In this document: piece by piece, positions 17,032-23,942 of the stretch | How the letters are laid out: each line of letters starts with the position of its first letter | Numbering within the stretch: the first letter of the stretch is position 1 | Origin: an uncultured Faecalibacterium sp. | GTDB lineage: Bacteria > Bacillota > Clostridia > Oscillospirales > Ruminococcaceae | Length of the DNA stretch: 24,644 nt | NCBI GenBank assembly: GCA_934561115.1 | Contig: CAKTFS010000024.1 | Location: forward strand, 1-24,644 | Reading direction: 5' to 3' | Notes under the pieces: generated by a model | What the model was told of the DNA's origin: nothing | The model's input: the letters and a program-made list of their open reading frames with translations, nothing else | Database searches by the model: none | Made by a program: the position numbers and the translations under genes

Positions 17032-18192
17032 ATGATCCGTACACAGGAATCCACCGGCAAGACGGTGGACGAAGCCCGCGCCAAAGCCTGCGCCCTGCTG
17101 GGCGTGCAGGCCGACGATATGAACGTCAGCTATGAAGTGCTGGAAATGCCCCAGAAGACCGGTTTTCTGGGCTTAAAGACCACCCCCGCCAAGGTGCGCG
17201 TGAGCGTGGAACTGCCGGATGCCCCCGCCGCTGCACCCGCAAAGCCGGTGGAGCCGGTGGCAGAGCAGCCGGTCAAGACTGCCGCCCCCGTGCAGGAGAC
17301 TGCCCCCGTGGCAGAGAAAGCTCCTGCTGCTGTGGAGGAGCCCGCCGCTCCCGCCGCAGAGCAGACCCCCGCTGCCGAGCAGCCCGCCGAAGCTGCCGAG
17401 GAGGCAGAAGAGGTGGAAGTGCCCATCGTCATTGAGGAGAACGCCAAGGTGAAGGCCGCCGTGGACTATCTGCGGGAGGTCATCACCCTGATGGGCGTGG
17501 AGAACGTGACCTTCAGCGCCGTGCAGAAGGGCGAGGCCACCATCATCCGTCTGGACGGTGAAAAGCTGGGTGCCCTCATCGGCCGCCGCGGCGAGACCAT
17601 GGAGAGCCTGTCCTATCTGGCAAGCCTTGTGGCAAACCGTCTGGAAGGCGATTACATCAAGCTGGGTCTGGACGTTGCCGGTTACCGCGACAAGCGCGAG
17701 AGCGACCTGACCGCACTGGCACAGCGCATTGGCGCCAAGGTGCGCAAGACCGGCCGCAGCTTTGCCATGGAGCCCATGAACCCCTACGAGCGCCGCATCA
17801 TCCACTCTGCCATCAGCAAGATGGAGGGTGTGCGCAGCGAGAGCAAGGGCGAGGGCCGTGACCGCCGCGTGGTCATCTACTCCACCGCACCGGATGCCCA
17901 GACCGAGAACACCTACGGCGAGCGCCGTGGCCGTGGCGGCAACCGGAATGGCCGCCGTCCCGGCGGCAACCGCAACGGCGGTTATCGCGGCGAGCGCCGC
18001 AGCGACAGCGGCAGCCGCAATGGCGGCTACCGCGGCAACCGCAGCGGTGCACCCCGCGGCCCGCGTCCGTCCAGCGTGCCGGAGCGCACCTACGCCCCCC
18101 GCGACGCCGAGAGCGCAGCACCCGTAGCACCCAAGCGCACCGAGCGCGTGGACGACTTTGCAGATTTCAGCTTCGGCAAGATCGATCTGTGA
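17032..18192 (+). CDS. khpB: RNA-binding protein KhpB (Jag) with RG-rich tail
   Basis: The 386-residue protein has a Jag-N domain (1-60), a proline/alanine/glutamate-rich linker (62-130), a KH domain (about 140-215, with IGRRG at 183-187) and an R3H domain (about 220-285, with R254-x3-H258 in NPYERRIIHSAI). KhpB binds many RNAs with KhpA and affects cell elongation in streptococci. Unusually, 296-345 is a low-complexity RG/GN-rich tract (GERRGRGGNRNGRR, GGYRGERR, GGYRGNRSG), followed by an acidic end. Such a tract resembles RGG boxes and may add RNA binding or condensation; this is inference. GGGAGG lies 9 nt upstream, and a strong terminator follows at 18218. Confidence 0.93.
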   Translation: MIRTQESTGKTVDEARAKACALLGVQADDMNVSYEVLEMPQKTGFLGLKTTPAKVRVSVELPDAPAAAPAKPVEPVAEQPVKTAAPVQETAPVAEKAPAAVEEPAAPAAEQTPAAEQPAEAAEEAEEVEVPIVIEENAKVKAAVDYLREVITLMGVENVTFSAVQKGEATIIRLDGEKLGALIGRRGETMESLSYLASLVANRLEGDYIKLGLDVAGYRDKRESDLTALAQRIGAKVRKTGRSFAMEPMNPYERRIIHSAISKMEGVRSESKGEGRDRRVVIYSTAPDAQTENTYGERRGRGGNRNGRRPGGNRNGGYRGERRSDSGSRNGGYRGNRSGAPRGPRPSSVPERTYAPRDAESAAPVAPKRTERVDDFADFSFGKIDL

Positions 18193-18217
18193 TCGGCAGT
18201 ATCCAATAAAACCATGC

Positions 18218-18256
18218 AGCGCCCCGCATTTCCACCGGAAGTGCGGGGCGCTTTTT
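18218..18256 (+). terminator. Terminator after khpB
   Basis: AGCGCCCCGCA (18218-18228) pairs perfectly with TGCGGGGCGCT (18242-18252), followed by TTTTT. It closes the rnpA-yidD-yidC-khpB operon. Confidence 0.9.
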
Positions 18257-18267
18257 GGTAGGGAAGA

Positions 18268-18362
18268 ACCCACTCAGCTTCGCTGCGCTCAGCAGATTCC
18301 CCCTTTTGTCGCTGCGCGACATCTTCCCCCGGCCGGGGGAAGTCAGCCCTCAAGGGGACGCC
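18268..18362 (+). repeat. Fragment of the mosaic repeat long arm
   Basis: It contains CCCCCTTTTGTCGCTGCGCG, a TTCCCCCGGCCGGGGGAA stem and CCTCAAGGGG. This matches the long arm seen at 18530-18600 but lacks a core and ends. It sits directly against R8a. Confidence 0.7.
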
Positions 18363-18484
18363 AACCCTCTCAGGCGCTTCCGCGCCAGCTCTCCCGAAGG
18401 GAGAGCTTTTTGCTATCTTCCGGTCAGCACGAATAAAGCTCCCCCGAGGGGGAGCAGGCGAGCGGCAGCGAGACTGAGAGGGTT
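18363..18484 (+). repeat. Mosaic repeat R8a with an intrinsic terminator inside
   Basis: It is bounded by AACCCTCTCAG and CTGAGAGGGTT. The first arm, AGCTCTCCC-GAA-GGGAGAGCT (18387-18407), is followed by TTTTT, so this copy has all parts of a terminator on the plus strand. The second arm is GCTCCCCC/GGGGGAGC. It may shield mnmE from khpB read-through. Confidence 0.75.
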
Positions 18485-18500
18485 CGTTCTCAGGCAAACA

Positions 18501-18710
18501 TCCTCGCCCTCTCCGTCTTTGCTTCGCAAATCCACACTCCCCCTTTTGTCACCTAAGGTGACATCTTCCCCCGGAGCGGGGGAAGTCTTTCCTCAAAGGG
18601 AGAGGCTCTGGCGAAACCACAAGCTTTGCACTTGAGCCGAAAGCTTTCCCTCTATGCCAAGGGCTCTCCCTTTGGGAGAGCTGGCGCGTTAGCGCCTGAG
18701 AGGGCGAGGA
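18501..18710 (+). repeat. Mosaic repeat R8b, long left arm
   Basis: The ends are TCCTCGCCCTCTC and GAGAGGGCGAGGA. Here the long arm (GTCACC/GGTGAC and TTCCCCC/GGGGGAA stems) is on the left of the core and the short arm (CTCTCCC-TTT-GGGAGAG) on the right, the reverse of R2 and R3, while the core keeps its orientation. Confidence 0.85.
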
Positions 18711-18734
18711 CGCTACCCGCCATTTTCAATCCTT

Positions 18735-18766
18735 TTTTCCACAAACATTTTGGAATATGTGGAAAA
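18735..18766. promoter_or_regulatory. Dyad TTTTCCACA-N14-TGTGGAAAA upstream of mnmE
   Basis: TTTTCCACA (18735-18743) faces TGTGGAAAA (18758-18766) across 14 bp. Both half-sites equal the DnaA-box-like motif seen in oriC. The same arrangement with the same spacing lies upstream of noc (23883-23914). Here it is about 50-80 bp upstream of the predicted mnmE transcript start. Confidence 0.55.
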
Positions 18767-18781
18767 ACCGCGCGGCGGGTG

Positions 18782-18810
18782 TATCTTTTTGCGCAAAAAC
18801 GTGGTAAAAT
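18782..18810 (+). promoter_or_regulatory. mnmE promoter
   Basis: TAAAAT (18805-18810), preceded by TGG as an extended -10, has only a weak -35 (TATCTT). The transcript would start near 18817. Confidence 0.5.
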
Positions 18811-18824
18811 AAACTGTAAAATCA

Positions 18825-18895
18825 GAAAGTGTGCGCTGCGGCGGGTCTGCCGTACCGGGCGCACGAGTAGCGCACCCGCAGGACGGGTGCGCGGA
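18825..18895 (+). promoter_or_regulatory. Structured mnmE leader with alternative stems
   Basis: GTGCGC (18831-18836) pairs with GCGCAC (18859-18864) around an inner CGGC/GCCG stem. GCGCACCCG (18870-18878) pairs perfectly with CGGGTGCGC (18884-18892). The first strand can also pair with 18870-18875, and 18859-18864 with 18887-18892, so two folds exclude each other. The ribosome site AAAGGA begins 2 nt after the last stem. Confidence 0.5.
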
Positions 18896-18906
18896 AAGGA
18901 TGCAGT

Positions 18907-20277
18907 ATGCAGGGATCGACCATTGCCGCCATCGCAACGCCCCCCGGGGCGGGCGGCATTGCCGTGGTGCGCCTGTCCGGCGCAGAGAGCTATACCGTGG
19001 CTGCCCGGGTGTTCCGCCCGGCAAACCCGGCAAAAAAAGTGGAGCAGGCCAAGGGCTACACCGCACTGTTCGGGCATTTCGTGGACAGGGAAGAAGCCTT
19101 TGACGAGGGCGTTGCCCTGTTTTTCCGCGCGCCCCACAGCTACACCGGCGAGGACGTGGTGGAGCTTTCCTGCCACGGCGGCAGCGCGGTAGCGCGGCGG
19201 CTGGTGGAAGCCTGTCTTGCAGCGGGTGCGCAGCCTGCCGCCCCCGGCGAGTACACCCGCCGCGCCTTTCTGAACGGCAAGCTGGGTCTGACCCAGGCCG
19301 AAGCGGTCATGGATCTCATCGCAGCGGACGGGCGGCAGGGGGCGGCACTGGCGAATGCCGCGCTGGGCGGCGCACTGGCGAAAAAGATCAACGCCCAGAA
19401 AGCCCAGCTGACCGCCCTGCAGGCGCATCTGGCCGCTTGGGTGGACTTCCCGGAGGAGGATGTGCCGGAGCTGGACCCTGCCCACCTGCGCACCGTGCTG
19501 GGCGCGGTGCAGCAGGAGCTGGACGGCCTTATCCGCAGTTACGATGCCGGTGCGGTGCTGCGCGAGGGCGTAGACTGCGCCATCGTGGGACGCCCCAACG
19601 CGGGCAAGTCTACCTTGCTCAATCTGCTGGCCGGGTTTGACCGCGCCATCGTCACCCCGGTGGCGGGCACCACCCGCGATGTGGTGGAGCAGGCGGTGCA
19701 GCTGGGGGATATCCGGCTGAACCTCTTTGACACCGCCGGTCTGCGAGAGACCGAGGACGCCATTGAAGCCGAGGGTATCCGCCGCAGCTGGAAAAAACTG
19801 GAAGAAGCCGGACTTATCCTCGCTGTTTTTGATGGCTCCGAGCCGCCCAGCCGGGAGGACTTGGCGCTGGCACAGCGCTGCGCAGGCCGTCCCGCCATCG
19901 CCCTTGTCAACAAGGAGGACAAGCCCACCCAGTTCGATGCAGAGCTCATCGCCCCGTATTTTGCCATGGTGCTGCCGGTCTGCTGCCGGGAAGAGGGGAG
20001 CCGCAAGGTCATCGCCGCTGCGGTGGCGCGGCTGCTGGGCACTGGCAGCATCGACCCCCACGCCGCCAGCCTGTCCGGCCAGCGGCAGCTTTCCGCCGCC
20101 CTCCGCGCCCGGGACGCCGTAGCCGGGGCACTGGATGCCGCCTCCGGCGGCTTTGGGCTGGACGCCGTCTCGGTCTGTGTGGATGACGCACTGGACGCCC
20201 TCTGCGACCTGACCGGCGAAAACGCCTCGGAAGCCGTCATCGAACAGGTGTTCGTGCGGTTCTGTGTTGGAAAGTGA
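18907..20277 (+). CDS. mnmE: tRNA modification GTPase MnmE
   Basis: The 456-residue protein works with MnmG to modify the wobble uridine (position 34) of certain tRNAs, using GTP hydrolysis. The folate-binding N-terminal domain starts MQGSTIAAIATPPGAGGIAV. The G domain has G1 GRPNAGKS (228-235), GTTRD (254-258), G3 DTAGLR (275-280) and G4 NKED. The C-terminus ends FCVGK, with the conserved cysteine C453. The start at 18907 has AAAGGA 6 nt upstream; an ATG at 18900 is out of frame. It has its own promoter and a structured leader and is separated from mnmG by a repeat and a structured element. Confidence 0.98.
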   Translation: MQGSTIAAIATPPGAGGIAVVRLSGAESYTVAARVFRPANPAKKVEQAKGYTALFGHFVDREEAFDEGVALFFRAPHSYTGEDVVELSCHGGSAVARRLVEACLAAGAQPAAPGEYTRRAFLNGKLGLTQAEAVMDLIAADGRQGAALANAALGGALAKKINAQKAQLTALQAHLAAWVDFPEEDVPELDPAHLRTVLGAVQQELDGLIRSYDAGAVLREGVDCAIVGRPNAGKSTLLNLLAGFDRAIVTPVAGTTRDVVEQAVQLGDIRLNLFDTAGLRETEDAIEAEGIRRSWKKLEEAGLILAVFDGSEPPSREDLALAQRCAGRPAIALVNKEDKPTQFDAELIAPYFAMVLPVCCREEGSRKVIAAAVARLLGTGSIDPHAASLSGQRQLSAALRARDAVAGALDAASGGFGLDAVSVCVDDALDALCDLTGENASEAVIEQVFVRFCVGK

Positions 20278-20324
20278 CCCCCTCAGTTGCTGTAAGTTGC
20301 TCTTCAGGCGCTGCGCGCCCGGAA

Positions 20325-20489
20325 GCATCCTCGCCCTCTCCGTCACGGCTTGCGCCGTGCCACCTCTCCCAAAGGGAGAGGCTCTGGCGAAACTATACAC
20401 TTTGCAATTTAACCGGAAACTTTTCCGCCATGCCAAGGGCTCTCCCTTTGGGAGAGCTGGCGCGTTAGCGCCTGAGAGGGCGAGGATGC
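20325..20489 (+). repeat. Mosaic intergenic repeat R9, two short arms
   Basis: A perfect 16-bp terminal inverted repeat bounds it: GCATCCTCGCCCTCTC (20325-20340) and GAGAGGGCGAGGATGC (20474-20489). Both arms are the short CTCTCCC/GGGAGAG hairpin and the core is intact. The outermost bases differ from R2 (GCAT.. against GCGT..) but the two ends of each copy match each other. Confidence 0.88.
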
Positions 20490-20506
20490 TCCCCACTGCG
20501 CGACAA

Positions 20507-20573
20507 ACGCGAAATTATAAATAATTCTTCCGCTGAATATGCCCAGAGTAAAACGGAGGGCATTTTAAATCAT
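20507..20573 (+). repeat. Structured 68-bp element, copy 3, in the mnmG leader region
   Basis: After GCGAAATTATAAATAATTC and CTTCCGCTGA, ATGCCC (20539-20544) pairs with GGGCAT (20558-20563) around a 13-nt loop, AGAGTAAAACGGA. The element ends in TTTTAAATCATTT. It directly precedes mnmG. Its TTATAAAT could be a -10 but no matching -35 was found. The motif CGCGACAAACGCG precedes it, as in copy 2. Confidence 0.65.
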
Positions 20574-20597
20574 TTGTTAGAGGAAACCCGAAAGTAT

Positions 20598-22466
20598 ATG
20601 AACCACTTAGGAGATTATGATGTCATCGTCATCGGCGCCGGCCATGCGGGCATCGAAGCCGCCCATGCAGCTGCTGTGCTGGGCGCAAAAACGGCCGTCT
20701 TTACCATGAGTCTGGACGCCATCGGCAATATGCCCTGCAACCCCAGCATCGGCGGCACCGCCAAGGGCACGCTGGTGCGGGAGGTGGACGCACTGGGCGG
20801 CGTGATGGGTCTGGCGGCAGACGCTACCTACCTGCAAAGCCGGATGCTGAACAAGGGCAAAGGCCCCGCCGTGCACGCACTGCGGGTGCAGACCGACCGT
20901 CGCCGCTACAACGAATACATGAAGCACGCGCTGGAGCAGACCCCGGGTCTGGCCATCCATCAGGCCGAAGTGGTGGCGCTGGAAGTGGAGAACGGCCATG
21001 TGAAGGGCATTGTCACCCAGCTGCACGGCGAGTACACCGCCAAGTGCGTGGTGCTGGCCACCGGTACGAACCTTGGCGGCAAAATCTTTGTGGGCGATGC
21101 GTGGTATGCCTCCGGCCCGGACGGCATGCACGCCGCCAACGCCCTGACTGACAGCCTGAAAGCTGCCGGTCTGCCGCTGCGCCGGTTCAAGACCGGCACC
21201 CCCGCCCGGGTGCACCGCCGCAGCATTGATTTTTCCAAGCTGGAATGCCAGCCCGGCGATCCGGACAGCGAATTGCAGCCCTTCAGCTTTTTGACCGATG
21301 CACCCATGCACAACAAGGTGGAATGCTGGATCGCCTACACGAACCCCGAGACCCACAAGATCATTCTGGACAACATCCAGCGCAGCCCGCTGTACGGCGG
21401 CATGATCGAGGGTGTCGGCCCGCGCTACTGCCCCTCCATCGAGGATAAAGTCGTGCGCTTCTCCGGCAAGGACCGCCACCCGCTCTTCGTGGAGCCCTGC
21501 GGCGAGAACACCGAGGAAATGTATCTGCAGGGAGCCTCCAGCAGCCTGCCGGAGGACGTGCAGAATGCCTTCTACCACAGCATCAAGGGCTTTGAGCATC
21601 TGGAGATCATGCGCCCCGCCTACGCCATCGAGTACGACTGCGTAGACCCCACCAGTCTGGAAGCCACGCTGGAAAGCAAGGTGGTGCGGGGACTGTACGG
21701 GGCAGGGCAGTTCAACGGCACCTCCGGCTACGAGGAAGCCGCCGCGCAGGGTCTGCTGGCGGGTCTGAACGCCGCCCGCAACGCGCTGGGCAAGGAGCAG
21801 CTGGTGCTGCCCCGGCACACCAGCTATCTGGGCACGCTGGTGGACGACCTTGTCACCAAGGGCGTCATGGACCCCTACCGCATGATGACCAGCCGCAGCG
21901 AGTACCGGCTGACCCTGCGGCAGGACAACGCCGACCAGCGCCTGACCCCCATCGGCAGGGAATACGGCCTTGTGCAGGATGACCGCTGGGCAAAGTACCA
22001 GCACACCCAGCAGATCCTGGAAGCCGAGCGCCGCCGCCTGCACGAGGCACATCTGCGCACCGCCGACCTGCGCGCCGCCATGGAAGCCGCCGGTCTTGCC
22101 CCCGCCGCCGAGGGCGGCATTGCCGAGGAACTGCTGCGCCGCCCGGAGATCAGCTACCCGCTGGTGGCGGGCATCATCGGCTGGGGAGAGGAGATCACCC
22201 CCATGCTGGCAGAGCGGCTGGAAACGGAGATCAAGTACACCGGTTACATCGCCCGGCAGGACCGGATGATCCGCGAGGTGGCACGCCACGAAAAGACCCT
22301 TATCCCGGAGGATTTCGAGTACGCTGCCCTGACCGGCCTGACGCTGGAAGCCCGGGAAAAACTTGCCCGCATCCGTCCCCGCAATCTGGGGCAGGCGGGG
22401 CGCATCCCCGGCGTTTCGCCCTCCGATGTGGCGCAGCTGAGCATCGCACTGGCAGGGAGAAAATAA
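20598..22466 (+). CDS. mnmG: tRNA uridine-5-carboxymethylaminomethyl modification enzyme MnmG
   Basis: The FAD- and NADH-dependent partner of MnmE, 622 residues from this start, the normal family length. The dinucleotide-binding motif is GAGHAGIEAA near the N-terminus. Other hallmarks are NPSIGGTAKGTLVREVDALGG, LRRFKTGTPARVHRRSIDFS and GLFAGQ-like GLYGAGQFNGTSGYEEAA; the C-terminus holds SPSDVAQLSIAL. The ATG at 20598 follows AGAGGAAA at 20579, a rather long spacing; TTG at 20574 would add eight residues (LEETRKY) and is the alternative. It probably forms an operon with the editing protein and rsmG, which follow by 47 and 16 bp. Confidence 0.97.
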   Translation: MNHLGDYDVIVIGAGHAGIEAAHAAAVLGAKTAVFTMSLDAIGNMPCNPSIGGTAKGTLVREVDALGGVMGLAADATYLQSRMLNKGKGPAVHALRVQTDRRRYNEYMKHALEQTPGLAIHQAEVVALEVENGHVKGIVTQLHGEYTAKCVVLATGTNLGGKIFVGDAWYASGPDGMHAANALTDSLKAAGLPLRRFKTGTPARVHRRSIDFSKLECQPGDPDSELQPFSFLTDAPMHNKVECWIAYTNPETHKIILDNIQRSPLYGGMIEGVGPRYCPSIEDKVVRFSGKDRHPLFVEPCGENTEEMYLQGASSSLPEDVQNAFYHSIKGFEHLEIMRPAYAIEYDCVDPTSLEATLESKVVRGLYGAGQFNGTSGYEEAAAQGLLAGLNAARNALGKEQLVLPRHTSYLGTLVDDLVTKGVMDPYRMMTSRSEYRLTLRQDNADQRLTPIGREYGLVQDDRWAKYQHTQQILEAERRRLHEAHLRTADLRAAMEAAGLAPAAEGGIAEELLRRPEISYPLVAGIIGWGEEITPMLAERLETEIKYTGYIARQDRMIREVARHEKTLIPEDFEYAALTGLTLEAREKLARIRPRNLGQAGRIPGVSPSDVAQLSIALAGRK

Positions 22467-22513
22467 TTCTGCATTATTTTGAAATCGTTAAACCTAGAAA
22501 GAAGCTGCAACCA

Positions 22514-23071
22514 ATGGAAGAACTCAAGCTTTACGAGGGCCGTCCTGCCGACTGCACCGGGCGGCTGGAAAAAGAGATCCGTACCTATGACCTGCTGGAC
22601 AAGCTGGGCATCCCGTTCTGGCGCACCGACCACGGCTGGATGAAAGCCGATACCATGGAGGACTGCCATGTGATAGATGCCTGCCTGAATGCCACCGTCT
22701 GCAAGAACCTGTTCCTGTGCAACCGGCAGAAAACGAACTTCTATCTGCTTATGATGCCCGGGGATAAGCCCTTCAAGACCAAAGAGCTTTCCCACCAGCT
22801 GGGCATTGCCCGCCTGAGCTTTGCTTCGCCTGAGGATATGGAGCAGTATCTGGACTGCACGCCCGGCTCCTCCTCCATCATGGGGCTTGCCAACGATCCC
22901 GAAAACAGGGTGCAGCTGCTGATGGATGAGGATGTGAAAAAAGGGGAGTACCTTGGCTGCCATCCCTGTATCAACACCTCTTCGCTTAAAATTCGCACGG
23001 CAGATGTGCTGGAAACCTTCCTGCCCGCCGTCCACCATGAGCCGATTTTCGTCCTGCTGACCGGGGAATGA
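22514..23071 (+). CDS. Prolyl-tRNA editing (YbaK/ProX-type) deacylase
   Basis: A 185-residue protein of the YbaK/aminoacyl-tRNA-associated fold, closest by pattern to ProX/PrdX (ProXp-ala) proteins. These hydrolyse mischarged tRNA-Pro, mainly Ala-tRNA-Pro, in trans. The visible hallmarks are VCKNLFLCNRQKTNFYLLMM, with K64 in the active-site position; LGIARLSFASPEDMEQYL; TPGSSSIMGLANDPENRV (116-133); and GCHPCINTSSLKI. Which mischarged tRNA it edits is inferred, not shown. Its place between mnmG and rsmG is not part of the usual origin cluster of Bacillus. The start has only a weak AGAAAGAAG upstream. Grouping with tRNA and rRNA modification genes fits a translation-quality role. Confidence 0.85.
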   Translation: MEELKLYEGRPADCTGRLEKEIRTYDLLDKLGIPFWRTDHGWMKADTMEDCHVIDACLNATVCKNLFLCNRQKTNFYLLMMPGDKPFKTKELSHQLGIARLSFASPEDMEQYLDCTPGSSSIMGLANDPENRVQLLMDEDVKKGEYLGCHPCINTSSLKIRTADVLETFLPAVHHEPIFVLLTGE

Positions 23072-23087
23072 AAGAAAGGATAACACC

Positions 23088-23795
23088 ATGATCGACAAAC
23101 AGCGTCTGGAAGCAAAATGTTCCACATGGAACATCACCCTCACCGGCACCCAGCTGGACCAGCTGGACGCCTTTGCCCAGATCCTTGTAGACTACAACCA
23201 GAAGGTCAACCTGACCGCCATCACCGACCCGGAGGGCATCGAGGACAAGCACTTCCTCGACAGCCTGCTGTTTGCCAGCCAGCCGGAGGTGGCCGGGCGC
23301 ATGGTGGACGTGGGCGCCGGGGCGGGCTTTCCGGGCATCGTGACCAAGATCTTCAAGCCGGAGCTGGAACTGACCCTGATGGAGCCCACCGGCAAGCGGG
23401 TGGAGTTTTTGAAGTACGCCTGTGCCCAGCTGGGTCTGACCGGGGTGGAGTTTGCCAAGGAGCGCGCCGAGGAAGCCGCCCGCAAGGTCTGGCGGGAGCA
23501 GTTTGATCTTGCTTCTGCCCGCGCCGTGGCAGCCCTGCCCATGCTGGCAGAATACTGCCTGCCGCTGGTAAAAGTGGGCGGCAACTTCCTTGCCATGAAG
23601 GGCGCATCCGGGGAAGAGGAGCTGACCGCCGCCCGGGGTGCCATCAAAAAGCTGGGCGGTGAGTACCGCGAGACCCGCACCCTGCACCTGCCCGGCGGCG
23701 ACACCCGCACTTTGATCTTGTGCAAAAAGATTTCGCAAACTCCGACAGCATACCCCAGAAACGGCGGTAAAATTGCAAAAAGCCCGCTGAAATAA
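23088..23795 (+). CDS. rsmG: 16S rRNA (guanine527-N7)-methyltransferase RsmG
   Basis: The 235-residue SAM-dependent enzyme methylates N7 of G527 in the 530 loop of 16S rRNA; loss gives low-level streptomycin resistance in other bacteria. The SAM motif is DVGAGAGFPGI (74-84). YNQKVNLTAIT, HFLDSL and SARAVA are also family hallmarks. AAGGAT lies about 7 nt upstream of the ATG at 23088. Codons 11-16 coincide with a parS-like palindrome. About 15 C-terminal residues (ISQTPTAYPRNGGKIAKSPLK) lie past the fold and have no recognised role. A terminator follows at 23818. Confidence 0.97.
   Translation: MIDKQRLEAKCSTWNITLTGTQLDQLDAFAQILVDYNQKVNLTAITDPEGIEDKHFLDSLLFASQPEVAGRMVDVGAGAGFPGIVTKIFKPELELTLMEPTGKRVEFLKYACAQLGLTGVEFAKERAEEAARKVWREQFDLASARAVAALPMLAEYCLPLVKVGGNFLAMKGASGEEELTAARGAIKKLGGEYRETRTLHLPGGDTRTLILCKKISQTPTAYPRNGGKIAKSPLK
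23118..23133. promoter_or_regulatory. parS-like palindrome inside rsmG
   Basis: TGTTCCACATGGAACA matches the ParB site TGTTTCACGTGAAACA at 13 of 16 positions. Two of the three differences are symmetric (T to C and A to G), so the arms still pair. The third breaks the central CG step. It is near noc and origin-proximal, where parS sites cluster in other Bacillota. Confidence 0.45.
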
Positions 23796-23817
23796 CGCAT
23801 AACTCGACGTAACCTGT

Positions 23818-23856
23818 AAGACCCTGCCGAACGAAACTTCTGGCGGGGTCTTTCTT
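23818..23856 (+). terminator. Terminator after rsmG
   Basis: AAGACCCTGCC (23818-23828) pairs with GGCGGGGTCTT (23842-23852), with one G-U pair, followed by TTTCTTTG. It ends the mnmG-rsmG group. Confidence 0.8.
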
Positions 23857-23869
23857 TGTGTGCTACACT
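23841..23869 (+). promoter_or_regulatory. Putative noc promoter
   Basis: TACACT (23864-23869), with an extended -10 (TGC before it), has only a poor -35 overlapping the rsmG terminator stem. A start near 23876 would place the dyad at 23883-23914 just inside the transcript. Confidence 0.4.
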
Positions 23870-23882
23870 GAAGCTGAACAGG

Positions 23883-23914
23883 TTTTCCACGATTTCCCGG
23901 AGAAATGTGGAAAA
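23883..23914. promoter_or_regulatory. Dyad TTTTCCACG-N14-TGTGGAAAA upstream of noc
   Basis: TTTTCCACG (23883-23891) faces TGTGGAAAA (23906-23914) with 14 bp between. The centre is itself a dyad: ATTTC-CCGGA-GAAAT (23892-23906), close to the Bacillus Noc-binding sequence ATTTCCCGGGAAAT but with one extra base. Together the arms could form a 14-bp stem with one bulged G. It lies 29 bp before the noc start codon. Confidence 0.55.
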
Positions 23915-23942
23915 CTCATCACACAAGGAAAGGGGCAGCATC

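Noticed and set aside
17173..18273. 366-codon frame on the minus strand, alanine/glycine rich
   Set aside because: It is antisense to khpB; its composition follows from the linker and RG tract of the real gene.
18652..20496. 614-codon frame on the minus strand
   Set aside because: It spans two repeats and the complement of mnmE and has no motif.
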